Shown in pieces: positions 49,448 to 57,805 of a stretch of DNA of 64,000 nucleotides. How positions within the stretch are numbered: position 1 is the first letter of the stretch; each line of letters begins with the position of its first letter. The position numbers and the translations under genes are program-made. Source of the DNA: Aestuariimicrobium ganziense (GTDB lineage Bacteria > Actinomycetota > Actinomycetes > Propionibacteriales > Propionibacteriaceae); assembly GCF_015352975.1 (NCBI RefSeq), contig NZ_JACYIZ010000001.1, forward strand, positions 558,001-622,000. Reading direction: 5' to 3'. Below the pieces are notes generated by a model. It did no database searches and was not told the origin of the DNA. It was given only the letters and a program-made list of their open reading frames with translations.

Positions 49448-50368
49448 TCAGGCGCGAGGGTGGGCCTGCCGGAAGGCCGCCCGGAGCCGGTCGCTGGTCA
49501 CGTGCGTGTAGATCTGCGTGGTCGCCAAGGACGAGTGCCCGAGCATCTCCTGCACGCTACGCAGGTCGGCGCCGCCCTCGAGCAGGTGGGTCGCCATCGC
49601 GTGCCGCAGCCCGTGCGGCCCCAGGTCAGGCGCCTCGGGCACCGCCTCAAGGCTCGCGTGGACGACGCGGCGCACCACCCGCGGGTCGATCCGACCACCC
49701 CGGGCTCCGAGGAACAGGGCCGGGCCCGAGTCGGATGTGACCCACTGGTGGCGCACCTGCACCCAGGCGTCCAATGCGGCGCGCGCCGGCCTGCCCAAGG
49801 GGACGACCCGCTCCCTGTTGCCCTTGCCGAGCACCCGCACGGTGCCGCGCTCGTGGTCGAGGTCGTCCACGTCGAGGCCGCAGAGCTCCGAGACTCGGAT
49901 GCCGGTGGCGTAGAGCAGTTCGAGCAGGGCGACATCGCGCCGCCCGCCGGGTCCCTCGTCCTCAGCAGCTCTGGCACTGGCGGCCGCGTAGACCTGCTGG
50001 AGGTCGGCCTGGGTGAGCTCGGGCGGTAGCCGGCGTCCAACCTTGGGCGACTTCAGGCTGGCTGCCGGGTCGCGGTCAACCACGCCCTGGGCGTGTGCCC
50101 AGCGGAAGAACACCCGGACCGCACCGCTGCGTCGCTGCAGGGTGGCGGGAGCTGCGCCACCCGCGTGTTGGGCCGCCAGCCAGCCTCGAAGGTCTCGCAG
50201 GGTCACTCCCCCAGGTCCGTTGACACCTGCCTCGGACAGGTGCGTGGCCAGGCTGACCAGGTCGGACCGGTACGCGGTACGGGTGTGCTCCGAGCGGCGC
50301 AGGTCGAGGCGCAGGTGGTCGTCGAAGCGATGCAGCGCGGTGCGCCACCGTTCGTCCAACTCCTCCAT
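49448..50368 (-). CDS. xerC: tyrosine recombinase XerC
   Basis: XerC resolves chromosome dimers at dif with XerD. The 306-residue protein has the core-binding domain (1-100) and the catalytic domain with all six expected residues: Arg158, Lys182, His252, Arg255, His278 and Tyr287 (LGHSSLATTQIYTHV). AGGAGGA precedes the ATG. The neighbours are housekeeping and no integration site or phage gene is present, so it is the chromosomal enzyme rather than a mobile integrase. Confidence 0.93.
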   Translation of the reverse strand: MEELDERWRTALHRFDDHLRLDLRRSEHTRTAYRSDLVSLATHLSEAGVNGPGGVTLRDLRGWLAAQHAGGAAPATLQRRSGAVRVFFRWAHAQGVVDRDPAASLKSPKVGRRLPPELTQADLQQVYAAASARAAEDEGPGGRRDVALLELLYATGIRVSELCGLDVDDLDHERGTVRVLGKGNRERVVPLGRPARAALDAWVQVRHQWVTSDSGPALFLGARGGRIDPRVVRRVVHASLEAVPEAPDLGPHGLRHAMATHLLEGGADLRSVQEMLGHSSLATTQIYTHVTSDRLRAAFRQAHPRA

Positions 50369-50410
50369 GAGGTCCTCCTGCGGCCGCCGCTCACGACCGA
50401 CCCTGCTGCC

Positions 50411-50416
50411 ACTCTA
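50411..50416 (-). promoter_or_regulatory. likely xerC -10 hexamer
   Basis: TAGAGT on the minus strand about 45 bases before the xerC ATG, back to back with the lactonase-like gene promoter. Confidence 0.4.
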
Positions 50417-50444
50417 GGTGCCGTCGCTGGTCGTGCCCAGGCAG

Positions 50445-50450
50445 TAGCGT
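50445..50450 (+). promoter_or_regulatory. -10 hexamer, leaderless promoter
   Basis: TAGCGT ends six bases before the ATG at 50457. Confidence 0.5.
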
Positions 50451-50456
50451 CATGCC

Positions 50457-51473
50457 ATGGCAACACAGCTGTGGGTGGGCTCGTTCACGCATGGGGAGCA
50501 GCCGGGTCTGCGGTGGTTCGAGGTCAATGACACCACCCTGCGCCCGGCAGGCAGCCTGGAGGTGACCGACCCGGGGTGGTTGGTCGAGGGCGACGACGAG
50601 ATCTGGGCCGGCCTCCACCTCGATGAGTCGTCCTTGGTGCGCATCGTGCTCGACCCGGTGTCGGTGGGCGAATCGGTCTCGACCGGCGACGCCGACGCCT
50701 GCCACGTCGCGTTGAGCCCCGATGCCGCCTGGGCGGCACTCGCGCACTACACCTCGGGCTCGATCGCGATCGTCGGCACCGGAGCCGAGGGTGGTGGGCC
50801 AAGACTGGTGGAACAGCGTCGCTTCACCGGGCACTCGGGGGTCGACGCCGCACGGCAGGAGGCTCCTCACGCGCACCACGTGGCTTGGCTGACCAACACC
50901 TGGCTGCTGGTCTGCGACCTGGGAGCAGACCTGGTGCGCAGCCTGGTCTGGGACGAGGGCGTGCTGTCAGAACTCGACCCGATCGTGCTGCCCCCGGGCT
51001 TCGGCCCTCGCCACCTGGTGGTTCGCGAGGTCGGCGAGGGCGTCAATGCCATGCGCCAGATCGCGGTCGCCGGGGAACTCAGCGGCCAGGTCGCCGCGTT
51101 CGAGTTGGGCGTCGATGCCCGGGTCGGCTGGCGCCAGACGGCTGTGGTCGACGGGTCGCTGGTCGGCGGTGGAGTGCCGTCGGGCATCCGGCTGCTGGCC
51201 GACGACCAGGTGGTGCTCGCGAATCGAATGATCAACACCCTGGCCGTCCTCGACTGGGTCGACGACGGCAGCCTCGTCCTCGTCGACGAGTTCGACTCCG
51301 GAGGCGACCACCCCCGCGACATCGTCGTCCACGACGGTCGGTTGTGGGTGGCGCACCTGGGATCGCACGAGGTGACCGTGCTCGGCGAGACCTCGCGTGG
51401 CTGGCGGGTGCTCGACCGCACCGAGGTGCCCTCCCCGGCTGCCCTGTGCTTCCGTGAGGTGGTGGACGGCTGA
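50457..51473 (+). CDS. lactonase-family beta-propeller protein
   Basis: The 338-residue protein has the repeating four-stranded blade pattern of 6-phosphogluconolactonase-like (Pgl/YbhE) propellers: an initial LWVGSFTHG, then HHVAWLTNTWLLVCDLGADLV, GFGPRHLVV and HPRDIVVHDGRLWVAHLGSH, read in segments. The family often opens sugar lactones, but this member is divergent, so the substrate is open. No signal peptide is seen. The amidohydrolase gene starts 28 bp later with its own TAGGCT. Confidence 0.8.
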   Translation: MATQLWVGSFTHGEQPGLRWFEVNDTTLRPAGSLEVTDPGWLVEGDDEIWAGLHLDESSLVRIVLDPVSVGESVSTGDADACHVALSPDAAWAALAHYTSGSIAIVGTGAEGGGPRLVEQRRFTGHSGVDAARQEAPHAHHVAWLTNTWLLVCDLGADLVRSLVWDEGVLSELDPIVLPPGFGPRHLVVREVGEGVNAMRQIAVAGELSGQVAAFELGVDARVGWRQTAVVDGSLVGGGVPSGIRLLADDQVVLANRMINTLAVLDWVDDGSLVLVDEFDSGGDHPRDIVVHDGRLWVAHLGSHEVTVLGETSRGWRVLDRTEVPSPAALCFREVVDG

Positions 51474-51488
51474 CCTCGTCACCGGCGA

Positions 51489-51494
51489 TAGGCT
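51489..51494 (+). promoter_or_regulatory. -10 hexamer, leaderless promoter of amidohydrolase-def
   Basis: TAGGCT ends seven bases before the ATG at 51502. Confidence 0.5.
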
Positions 51495-51501
51495 CGCTGG
51501 C

Positions 51502-52743
51502 ATGAGCCACGCGATCATCAACGCCCATGTCGTGCCCGTGGTGGGAGACCCCTTCGACGGCACTGTCGTGTTCGACGAAGGCCGGATCACTGCCCTCGGC
51601 GCCGATGTCACCGTGCCGGAGGGAGCGGAGGTGTTCGACGCCGGTGGCCAGTGGCTGCTGCCCGGGTTCGTCGAGGCCCACGGCCACGTCGGCATCCACG
51701 AGGAGGGCATCGCCTGGGCGGGCAACGACACCAACGAGGGCACCGAGGTCAACGGCGCACGCTTCCGTGCGCTGGACGCCATCCACCCCAGCGACGAGGG
51801 TTTCCGCGACGCGCTCTCGGGTGGAGTGACCTCGATGGTGGTCAAGCCCGGGTCAGCCAACCCGATCGGTGGGCAGACCGTGGCGCTCAAGTGCTGGGGC
51901 CGAATGGTCGACGAGATGGTGATCAAGTCGCCGTGTTCGATGAAGTCAGCCCTGGGTGAGAACCCCAAGCGCTTCCACGGCGCCGAGCAGAAGCGTCTGC
52001 CCTCGACCCGCCAGGGTGTGGCAGCCGTGCTGCGAGACGCGTTCACCAAGGCCCGTGACTACGGCGCCAAGCGCGCCGAGGCCGCCCGCGAGGGCAAGCC
52101 GTTCGACCACGACCTGACCTCCGAGGCGCTGTTGCAGGTGCTCGACGGCACGCTGCCCTGGTGCCAGCACACCCACCGGGTCGACGACATCGCCACCGCC
52201 ATCCGGATCGCTGACGAGTTCGGCTACCGCTTGGTGATCAACCACGGCACCGAGGCCCACCTGCTCGCCGACGTGCTCGCCGAGCGCAACCTGCCGGTGG
52301 TGATCGGCCCGCTGATGACCTCGCGGTCGAAGTGGGAGGTCAACCAGCGCTCGCTCGCCAACCCGGGGCACCTGGCTCGCGCCGGTGTCACCATCGCCAT
52401 CACCACCGACGCCCCGGTGATCCCGATCAACTTCCTCGTCTACCAGGTGATCCTGGCCGTCAAGGACGGTCTCGACCGCACGGTCGGGCTGGAGTCGATC
52501 ACCATCAACCCCGCGCGCATCCTCGGCCTGGACGAGCGGGTCGGATCGCTCGAAGTGGGCAAGGATGCCGACCTGGTGCTGTGGAGTGGCGATCCGCTCG
52601 ACATCTACAGCCGGGCCGAGTCGGTCTGGGTGGACGGTCGACGCGTCTACGACTACGACCACGAGACCAACGAGGGCGTCACCCTCGACGCCTACTCCAC
52701 CCTGGGCACCACCGTCGCACCGCCGCAGCGGGGTCGCCGATGA
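51502..52743 (+). CDS. amidohydrolase family protein (imidazolonepropionase-like)
   Basis: The 413-residue protein has the metal-dependent hydrolase layout: an N-terminal beta domain, the metal motif HGHVG (about 59-63) after LLPGFVEA, further His residues in WCQHTHRVDD and INHGTEAHLL, and Asp in TTDAPVIP. A C-terminal beta domain follows (GSLEVGKDADLVLWSGDPL). It resembles cyclic-amide hydrolases of the imidazolonepropionase type, but no histidine-utilisation gene is near. Its stop overlaps the def start (ATGA). Confidence 0.88.
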   Translation: MSHAIINAHVVPVVGDPFDGTVVFDEGRITALGADVTVPEGAEVFDAGGQWLLPGFVEAHGHVGIHEEGIAWAGNDTNEGTEVNGARFRALDAIHPSDEGFRDALSGGVTSMVVKPGSANPIGGQTVALKCWGRMVDEMVIKSPCSMKSALGENPKRFHGAEQKRLPSTRQGVAAVLRDAFTKARDYGAKRAEAAREGKPFDHDLTSEALLQVLDGTLPWCQHTHRVDDIATAIRIADEFGYRLVINHGTEAHLLADVLAERNLPVVIGPLMTSRSKWEVNQRSLANPGHLARAGVTIAITTDAPVIPINFLVYQVILAVKDGLDRTVGLESITINPARILGLDERVGSLEVGKDADLVLWSGDPLDIYSRAESVWVDGRRVYDYDHETNEGVTLDAYSTLGTTVAPPQRGRR

Positions 52744-53369
52744 GCCCGGCCGACGACCTGCTCAGCGGGGGCAACGTCCGCCGGGTGACCCGCTGGGGTG
52801 AGCCGGTGATGCACGAGCCCACCCGACCGGTGACCGAGTTCGGACCCGAACTCCACGACCTGGTCCGCGACATGTTCGCCACCATGTACGCCGCCGAGGG
52901 TGTCGGCCTGGCCGGCACCCAAGTGGGGGTCGACCTCGCCGTCTTCGTCTACGACTGCCCCGACGACGACGGCGAACGCCATGTCGGCGTGGTCTGCAAC
53001 CCCGAGGTGCGTCTGCCCGAGGGCCGCGAACGCAAGCTCGACGCCACCGACGAGGGCTGCCTGTCGTGGCCCGGCGCCTACCAGTCGCTCTCGCGTCCCG
53101 ACAAGGCGTGGTGCACCGGCGTGGACGAGAACGGGGAGCCGGTCGAGTTGGTCGGCACCGGCCTGTTCGCCCGGTGCCTGCAGCACGAGACCGACCACTG
53201 CAACGGCATCGTGTTCGGCGACCGGCTGTCGAACCGGGCGCGACGCGCCCTCGACAAGCAGCGCGAGGACCTCGCCCCGCGCTATCCCGACGACTGGCCG
53301 ATCAGCACCAAGGTGCGTGGGGCGGTGCCGGACGACGCCGAGGACGAGACCGAACACGCTGAGGTCTGA
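52740..53369 (+). CDS. def: peptide deformylase
   Basis: Deformylase removes the formyl group from nascent proteins. The 209-residue protein has all three metal motifs: GVGLAGTQ (54-61), EGCLS (105-109) and HETDH (149-153). The N-terminus is somewhat long and the C-terminal tail is acidic. The ATG overlaps the amidohydrolase stop, so it is translationally coupled to that gene rather than to fmt. A second deformylase elsewhere in the genome is possible. Confidence 0.95.
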   Translation: MSPADDLLSGGNVRRVTRWGEPVMHEPTRPVTEFGPELHDLVRDMFATMYAAEGVGLAGTQVGVDLAVFVYDCPDDDGERHVGVVCNPEVRLPEGRERKLDATDEGCLSWPGAYQSLSRPDKAWCTGVDENGEPVELVGTGLFARCLQHETDHCNGIVFGDRLSNRARRALDKQREDLAPRYPDDWPISTKVRGAVPDDAEDETEHAEV

Positions 53370-53450
53370 TCCGACTCAGCGCATCTCTCGGAGACCCGCG
53401 ACGACGAGGTACCCGCCCAGGTCTCGTCCTGATGGGCCACGGCGCTCGAG

Positions 53451-54260
53451 CTACCTTCGGTCGCGCAACTCCCAGCACAGCACCGCGGCGGCCGTCGCCA
53501 CGTTGAGCGAGTCGACACCCCGAGCCATCGGGATCGAGACGACCACGTCGGCCTCGTCCAGCCAGGCGTCGCTCAACCCGTCTCCCTCGGTGCCCAGCAA
53601 CAATGCCAAGGGCCGGAGTGCGAGGTCGGCGGGAAGCGCATCCAAGGTCACGGCGTCACAGGTCAGTGCGGCTGCCACCAGGCAGAAGCCTGCGTCCCTG
53701 AGGCGGCGCAGGTCGTCCACGGTCTCACCCAGTCGCGTCCACGGGAGACTGAACACGGTACCCATCGAGGTCTTGACGGCTCGGCGATAGAGCGGGTCGG
53801 CGCTGCGCGGCGACAACGCCACGGCGTCCCAGCCCAGTCCGGCTGCGCAGCGGATGATCGCCCCGACGTTGGCATGGTCGACCAGGTCTTCGCACAGCAC
53901 CAGGCGGCGCGAGCCGAACAGGTCGTCCAGCGGGGTGACTTCGGGACGGCGCATGCTCGCCAGAGCCCCACGGTGCACGTGGAAGCCGGTGACCTGTTCG
54001 GCGAGGGCCGGACTCACAACCCAGACATCGACGTCGAGGCCGTCGAGCAGGTCTCGCAGACCCTCGATCCAGCGCGGCGCCAGCATGAGCGACCTCGGCT
54101 GGTGGCCGGCTTCCAGGGCTCGCCTGATCACCTTCTCACCCTCGGCGATGTAGAGCCCGTGCTCGGCTTCGATCGACTGCCGCAAGGTGGTCTCGCGCAG
54201 CCGTACGTAATCGGCGAGGCGGGGATCGTGTGGGTCGTCGACCTCCAGGTAGCGGGCCAC
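53451..54260 (-). CDS. SpoU/TrmH family RNA methyltransferase
   Basis: The 269-residue protein has an N-terminal substrate-binding domain (about 1-95, with YIAEGEKVIRRALE) and a SPOUT domain with the three motifs: LVDHANVGAIIRCA (about 128), ALLLGTEGDGLS (about 217) and IPMARGVDSLNVATAAAVL (about 243). It methylates ribose 2'-OH in rRNA or tRNA; the site cannot be told. TAGGCT ends eight bases before the GTG. It is convergent with def. Confidence 0.92.
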   Translation of the reverse strand: MARYLEVDDPHDPRLADYVRLRETTLRQSIEAEHGLYIAEGEKVIRRALEAGHQPRSLMLAPRWIEGLRDLLDGLDVDVWVVSPALAEQVTGFHVHRGALASMRRPEVTPLDDLFGSRRLVLCEDLVDHANVGAIIRCAAGLGWDAVALSPRSADPLYRRAVKTSMGTVFSLPWTRLGETVDDLRRLRDAGFCLVAAALTCDAVTLDALPADLALRPLALLLGTEGDGLSDAWLDEADVVVSIPMARGVDSLNVATAAAVLCWELRDRR

Positions 54261-54268
54261 GAGGCGTG

Positions 54269-54274
54269 AGCCTA
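54269..54274 (-). promoter_or_regulatory. -10 hexamer, leaderless promoter of SpoU gene
   Basis: TAGGCT on the minus strand, eight bases before the GTG at 54260; it overlaps the end of the upstream gene. Confidence 0.4.
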
Positions 54275-55180
54275 CCCTCCACTGCGTCGCCGCCTGCCGC
54301 CAGTGACCAGCCCTCGACGATGGGAGTCGAGCGTTCGGCGCACCAGGTCGATGAGGCGCTCCACATCGTCCAGCGCCTCGGTGGTCAGCGGGACGATCGT
54401 CCAGCCCTCAGCCGCCAGGCGGGCGGTGCGCTGGTGGTCGTTGATCACGTCGGAGGCACTGGAGAGGTGGTGCTCCACGCCGTGGTACTCGAAGGCCACC
54501 ATGCAGTCCCGGAAGGCAATGTCGAGGAAGTGGGTCGTGCCGTCGGCAATCACCTTGAGGTTGGCCACCCAGTCAACGATCCCTGCCCGGCGCAACAGGC
54601 CGTGCAGCCTTCGTTCCCGAGGCGACCATGGGTTGCTGCGGGAGTCGGTGACCACTGCGCGACGCATCGGGTTCCCCACGCGACGCCCGAAGTCGACCAG
54701 CGCCTGGGCAACGTGGGCCACTTTGCCGAACGAGGCCCGCAGGTACTCGTCGATCGCCACCCCGTCGTCGACGGCTGCGCGGTGCACCGCCGCCCAGGCG
54801 GATGAGACCAGGCGTAGCCCTTGGACTTCGGACACCTGGTCGGGGGGCACTTGGCTGCGGTGCAGCCGGAACCCGGGATAGCTTCGCTTCTTGCGGCGGG
54901 AGTGGAACTCGACCTCGGCGACCCTGGCCTTGGGCCAGAAGGTCAGCGCGGCGGCCGCCAGGCCGGTGACCACGGCATCGGGATCCCACAGCATGAGTGC
55001 CGCGCAGCGGATCCTGGTTTCCCTGGCGTTGGCAGCTACGGCGTAGATGCCTGGAAGCAACCTGACCAGCACCTTGTCGTCCGCGAGTTCGGCGAGTCGT
55101 CGAGACCACTGCGGATGCTCGGAGACCGCGCAGACACCATGCAACGCGAGATGGGCCTCGATCCCGGCGATGACGGTCAT
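54272..55180 (-). CDS. AbiEi-like / DUF559 endonuclease-domain protein
   Basis: The 302-residue protein has an N-terminal winged-helix region like AbiEi antitoxins (VLVRLLPGIYAVAA near 50) and a C-terminal DUF559-like (Vsr-type nuclease fold) domain with VAFEYHGVEHH, then DHQRTARLAAEGWTIV. Proteins of this two-part layout are frequent in actinobacteria and have no settled function. The ATG at 55180 is preceded by CACAGT six bases away. A much longer frame upstream is repeat sequence and not coding. No toxin partner is adjacent. Confidence 0.75.
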   Translation of the reverse strand: MTVIAGIEAHLALHGVCAVSEHPQWSRRLAELADDKVLVRLLPGIYAVAANARETRIRCAALMLWDPDAVVTGLAAAALTFWPKARVAEVEFHSRRKKRSYPGFRLHRSQVPPDQVSEVQGLRLVSSAWAAVHRAAVDDGVAIDEYLRASFGKVAHVAQALVDFGRRVGNPMRRAVVTDSRSNPWSPRERRLHGLLRRAGIVDWVANLKVIADGTTHFLDIAFRDCMVAFEYHGVEHHLSSASDVINDHQRTARLAAEGWTIVPLTTEALDDVERLIDLVRRTLDSHRRGLVTGGRRRRSGG

Positions 55181-55279
55181 GCCCTCACTGTGAGAAGCAG
55201 ACACAGGTGGTGCGTCACCCAACCTCGGACCTGTGGAGGGCGCTCGGAGTCGCCCGCGGGCTGTGGACACAGCCCGATC

Positions 55280-55374
55280 GCCGATTCCCGGCCGGAAGCC
55301 CGAGCGGCGACGAGGGGCTCGGTGCGGCCCTGTGTCTCCGTACCGGGAGTCGTGTCTCCATGCCGGGAATCGGC
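55280..55374. repeat. GCCGATTCCGGG palindromic element, copy C1
   Basis: Perfect 13-base arms (GCCGATTCCCGGC at 55280-55292 and its complement at 55362-55374) enclose 69 bases, which include two GTGTCTCC motifs also found in copies C2 and C3 in part. Confidence 0.75.
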
Positions 55375-55532
55375 GGCCAATTGGGTGGACCAGGTCGGGG
55401 GCGGCGCGGAGAGGAGTGATTCGCGGCGCCCAAACCACCGGCGCCGCCACCCACTGGCGGCGCTGACCACCCGGGTGCGGGAGCGATGGTAGGGGCGGAA
55501 GGCCCACACGGGGCGGTGGGGGGTGGGCAGGC

Positions 55533-55816
55533 GGGGTGGCGCCGGCACGTCGGGCACCCGCTGTGGGTTCGCCGATTCCGGGCCGGAAAGCCGACCTGCC
55601 ACGCGTGTCTCGCAGGCCCATCGTGTCTCCCTGCCGGGATTCGGCGCGCGGTCGGCATTCAGAGGCGGCGCGGCGGAGAGGGCGGCGGCGCGGGGTGGCG
55701 CCGGCACGTCGGGCACCCGGTGTGGGTTCGCCGATTCCGGGCCGGGAAGCCAGGTTGCCAGGCATGTCTCGCAGGCCCATCGAGTCTCCGTGCCGGGATT
55801 CGGCGCGCGGACGGCG
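55533..55816. repeat. 159-bp tandem duplication with palindromic copies C2 and C3
   Basis: A block starting GGGGTGGCGCCGGCACGTCGG occurs at 55533 and again at 55692, exactly 159 bp apart, with about 125 bases nearly identical. Each block holds one palindrome of the family (55570-55645 and 55729-55806), with CGCCGATTCCGGGC on the left and CCGGGATTCGGCG on the right. Confidence 0.85.
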
Positions 55817-55938
55817 AGGTGGAGGGGGCGCGGCGGAGGGGGGCGGCGCAGAGGAGGCAGCGAGGGGGTGGAGTGCCCGGCAGCCGACCTCGCGGCACCC
55901 GTCGAGGTGCCGGTCCGGAGTCGTTCGCCGGACATGAC

Positions 55939-55970
55939 AACGGGCCCTCCGGCGTGGCGGAGGACCCGTT
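55939..55970 (-). terminator. terminator hairpin after the SPFH gene
   Basis: AACGGGCCCTCCG pairs with CGGAGGACCCGTT (one mismatch) around six bases, 8 bp past the SPFH stop. Confidence 0.7.
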
Positions 55971-55978
55971 GACTCAGA

Positions 55979-57277
55979 TCACTGCTGCGGCGGTCCCCAA
56001 GGCTGTCCCTGCTGGCCGTAGGACTGACCCTGCTGACCCTGTTGGCGCCATGGGCCTTGCTGGGGACCCTGCTGGCCGCCGAAGCCACCGGCCTCCGGGG
56101 CGGACTGCTGGCTCCACGGCTCGCTCTCGGGCGCATTCGGCGGGGTGTGCTGCGTGTACGGCACCGGCGGGGGCAGCGACCGGCTGTCGTCGCGACGGCT
56201 CTTCAGCGCGTTCGGGTTCTCGAGCTTGGCTGCCTCCTCGATCGCCTTCTGCACGGTGGCGTCGGAATCAGCCTTCTCGGTGACCTTCTGCTGCTCGATC
56301 TCGGCGAACACGTCGACCTTCTCTGGCGCCTTGAAGTTGCCCGTGGCGCGCAGTGGTGCGGCGTTGGGGCCACCGGTCTCGGTCGCCCCGCCCATCACCG
56401 AGCCGAGCCCCTTGAGGGCGTCGTTCAGCTCCGACGGCACAATCCAGACCTTGTTCGCGTCACCCCGGGCCAGCGTGGGCAGCATCTGCAGGTACTGGTA
56501 GGCGAGCAGCCCCTGGTCTGGCTGGCCGGCGTGGATGGCGTTGAACACCGTGGTGATGGCCTGCGCCTCACCCTCGGCCCGCAGCATCTGGGCCTGACGG
56601 TCGGCCTGGGCGCGCAGCACCGCGGCCTCGCGCTCACCCTGGGCTCGCAGGATCGCCGACTCACGGTCACCGCCCGCAGACAGGATCTGCGACTGCCGCT
56701 GACCCTCGGCCAACAGGATCTGGGCCCGCTTGTCTCGCTCGGCCCGGGCGCCCTTCTCCATCGCGTCACGGATCGTGGGAGGCGGCTCGATCGCCCGCAG
56801 CTCGACGCGGTTGACCTTGATGCCCCACTTGCCGGTGGCCTCGTCGAGCACCGCACGCAGCCGCTGGTTGATCTCCTCACGGCTGGTCAGGGCGGCCTCG
56901 AGGTCCATGCCGCCGATGATGTTGCGCAGCGTGGTCATGGTGAGTTGCTCGATCGCGGCCTTGTAGCTCTGCGCCTCGTACGCGGCTCGCACCGGGTCGA
57001 CGATCTGGAAGTAGATGACCGAGTCGATGTTGACCATCAGGTTGTCCTCGGTGATCACCCCCTGCGGCGGGAACGGTTGCACCTGCTCGCGCATGTCGAG
57101 GGTGTGACGCACCTTGTCGACGATCGGGACGACCAGGTGCGGGCCAGGCTCGAGGGTGCGGCGGAACTTCCCCAGCCGCTCGACCAAGCCAATCTGTTGC
57201 TGGTTGATGATGCGCACGGCCTGTACCAGCGCGACGATCACCGTCAGGATCAGGATCGCCGGAATGATGTACTCCAC
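55979..57277 (-). CDS. SPFH/band 7 domain membrane scaffold protein
   Basis: The 432-residue protein has an N-terminal membrane segment (1-25), the band 7 domain (about 28-190, VERLGKFRRTLEPGPHLV) and a long coiled-coil helix rich in Ala, Glu, Gln and Arg (about 190-255), then a Gln/Gly/Pro-rich tail. This is the stomatin/paraslipin type that organises membrane microdomains. The GTG has AAGGAG seven bases upstream. The NfeD gene lies 35 bp upstream, the usual partner of such proteins. Confidence 0.92.
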   Translation of the reverse strand: MEYIIPAILILTVIVALVQAVRIINQQQIGLVERLGKFRRTLEPGPHLVVPIVDKVRHTLDMREQVQPFPPQGVITEDNLMVNIDSVIYFQIVDPVRAAYEAQSYKAAIEQLTMTTLRNIIGGMDLEAALTSREEINQRLRAVLDEATGKWGIKVNRVELRAIEPPPTIRDAMEKGARAERDKRAQILLAEGQRQSQILSAGGDRESAILRAQGEREAAVLRAQADRQAQMLRAEGEAQAITTVFNAIHAGQPDQGLLAYQYLQMLPTLARGDANKVWIVPSELNDALKGLGSVMGGATETGGPNAAPLRATGNFKAPEKVDVFAEIEQQKVTEKADSDATVQKAIEEAAKLENPNALKSRRDDSRSLPPPVPYTQHTPPNAPESEPWSQQSAPEAGGFGGQQGPQQGPWRQQGQQGQSYGQQGQPWGPPQQ

Positions 57278-57312
57278 GCTCTACTCCTTCGTACTGCCAG
57301 GGCCAGCGGATG

Positions 57313-57795
57313 TCACAGGCCAGTGTTTCGGTAGGGCAGTCCACGTTCGCTCGGGTAGACCACCAAGGTGGTGCCCTCGACCTCGTAGATCTCCACGAGT
57401 TGCCCGGGCAGCACCCGGACCGACGAGTCCAACGTGCGGGCGGTCCACAGCTGCCCGTCGACCTTCACCTCTCCCCCGGTCACCGAGATCTCGGCGGTGG
57501 CGGTGGCAGTGCTGCCGACCAGCTTGTTCACCGAGTTGCGGTAGCCCGGGGCGTTGCGCACCTTGGCCAGCAGGGTGGGCCGCAGCAGGAACAGGCTCAG
57601 CCCGGCTACTGCCAGGGCCACCAGCACCTGGGCCAGCCAGGCATCGGGGAAGACCGCAGCCGTGCCGGCACCGGCCAGCGCCCCCGCGGCGAGCATCAGC
57701 AGGGTCAGGTCGAGGGTGAGCATCTCGGCCACGCCGAGCAGCATCGCGGCCGCCAGCCACAACGACCAGAGGTTGTCGCTCAGCCACTGACGCAC
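57313..57795 (-). CDS. NfeD family membrane protein
   Basis: The 160-residue protein has two to three hydrophobic segments within residues 8-75 and a soluble OB-fold domain at the C-terminus (about 90-155, GSTATATAEISVTGGEVKVDG in parts). NfeD proteins work with SPFH proteins at the membrane. It is the short form without the protease domain. The ABC ATPase gene ends 10 bp upstream, so ABC-nfeD-SPFH is probably one operon. Confidence 0.88.
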   Translation of the reverse strand: MRQWLSDNLWSLWLAAAMLLGVAEMLTLDLTLLMLAAGALAGAGTAAVFPDAWLAQVLVALAVAGLSLFLLRPTLLAKVRNAPGYRNSVNKLVGSTATATAEISVTGGEVKVDGQLWTARTLDSSVRVLPGQLVEIYEVEGTTLVVYPSERGLPYRNTGL

Positions 57796-57805
57796 GATGA
57801 CCCCC

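Larger units (their letters stand above)
55181..55978. other. repeat-rich intergenic region
   Basis: This 798-bp gap between the DUF559-like gene and the SPFH gene holds three palindromic elements of the GCCGATTCCGGG family, two of them within a 159-bp tandem duplication, then G-rich low-complexity sequence and the SPFH terminator. Long frames exist on both strands, but they are Arg/Gly/Pro-rich, lack ribosome binding sites and follow the repeats. I see no credible gene. Confidence 0.75.

Noticed and set aside
49448..50368. Integrase of a mobile element
   Set aside because: All features fit chromosomal XerC, and the gene is in its usual place after rpsB and the M23 peptidase, with no phage or plasmid genes.
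55177..56136. Long frames through the repeat-rich gap on both strands
   Set aside because: They are low-complexity, follow the duplicated block and palindromes, and run into the SPFH gene; no start signal is present.
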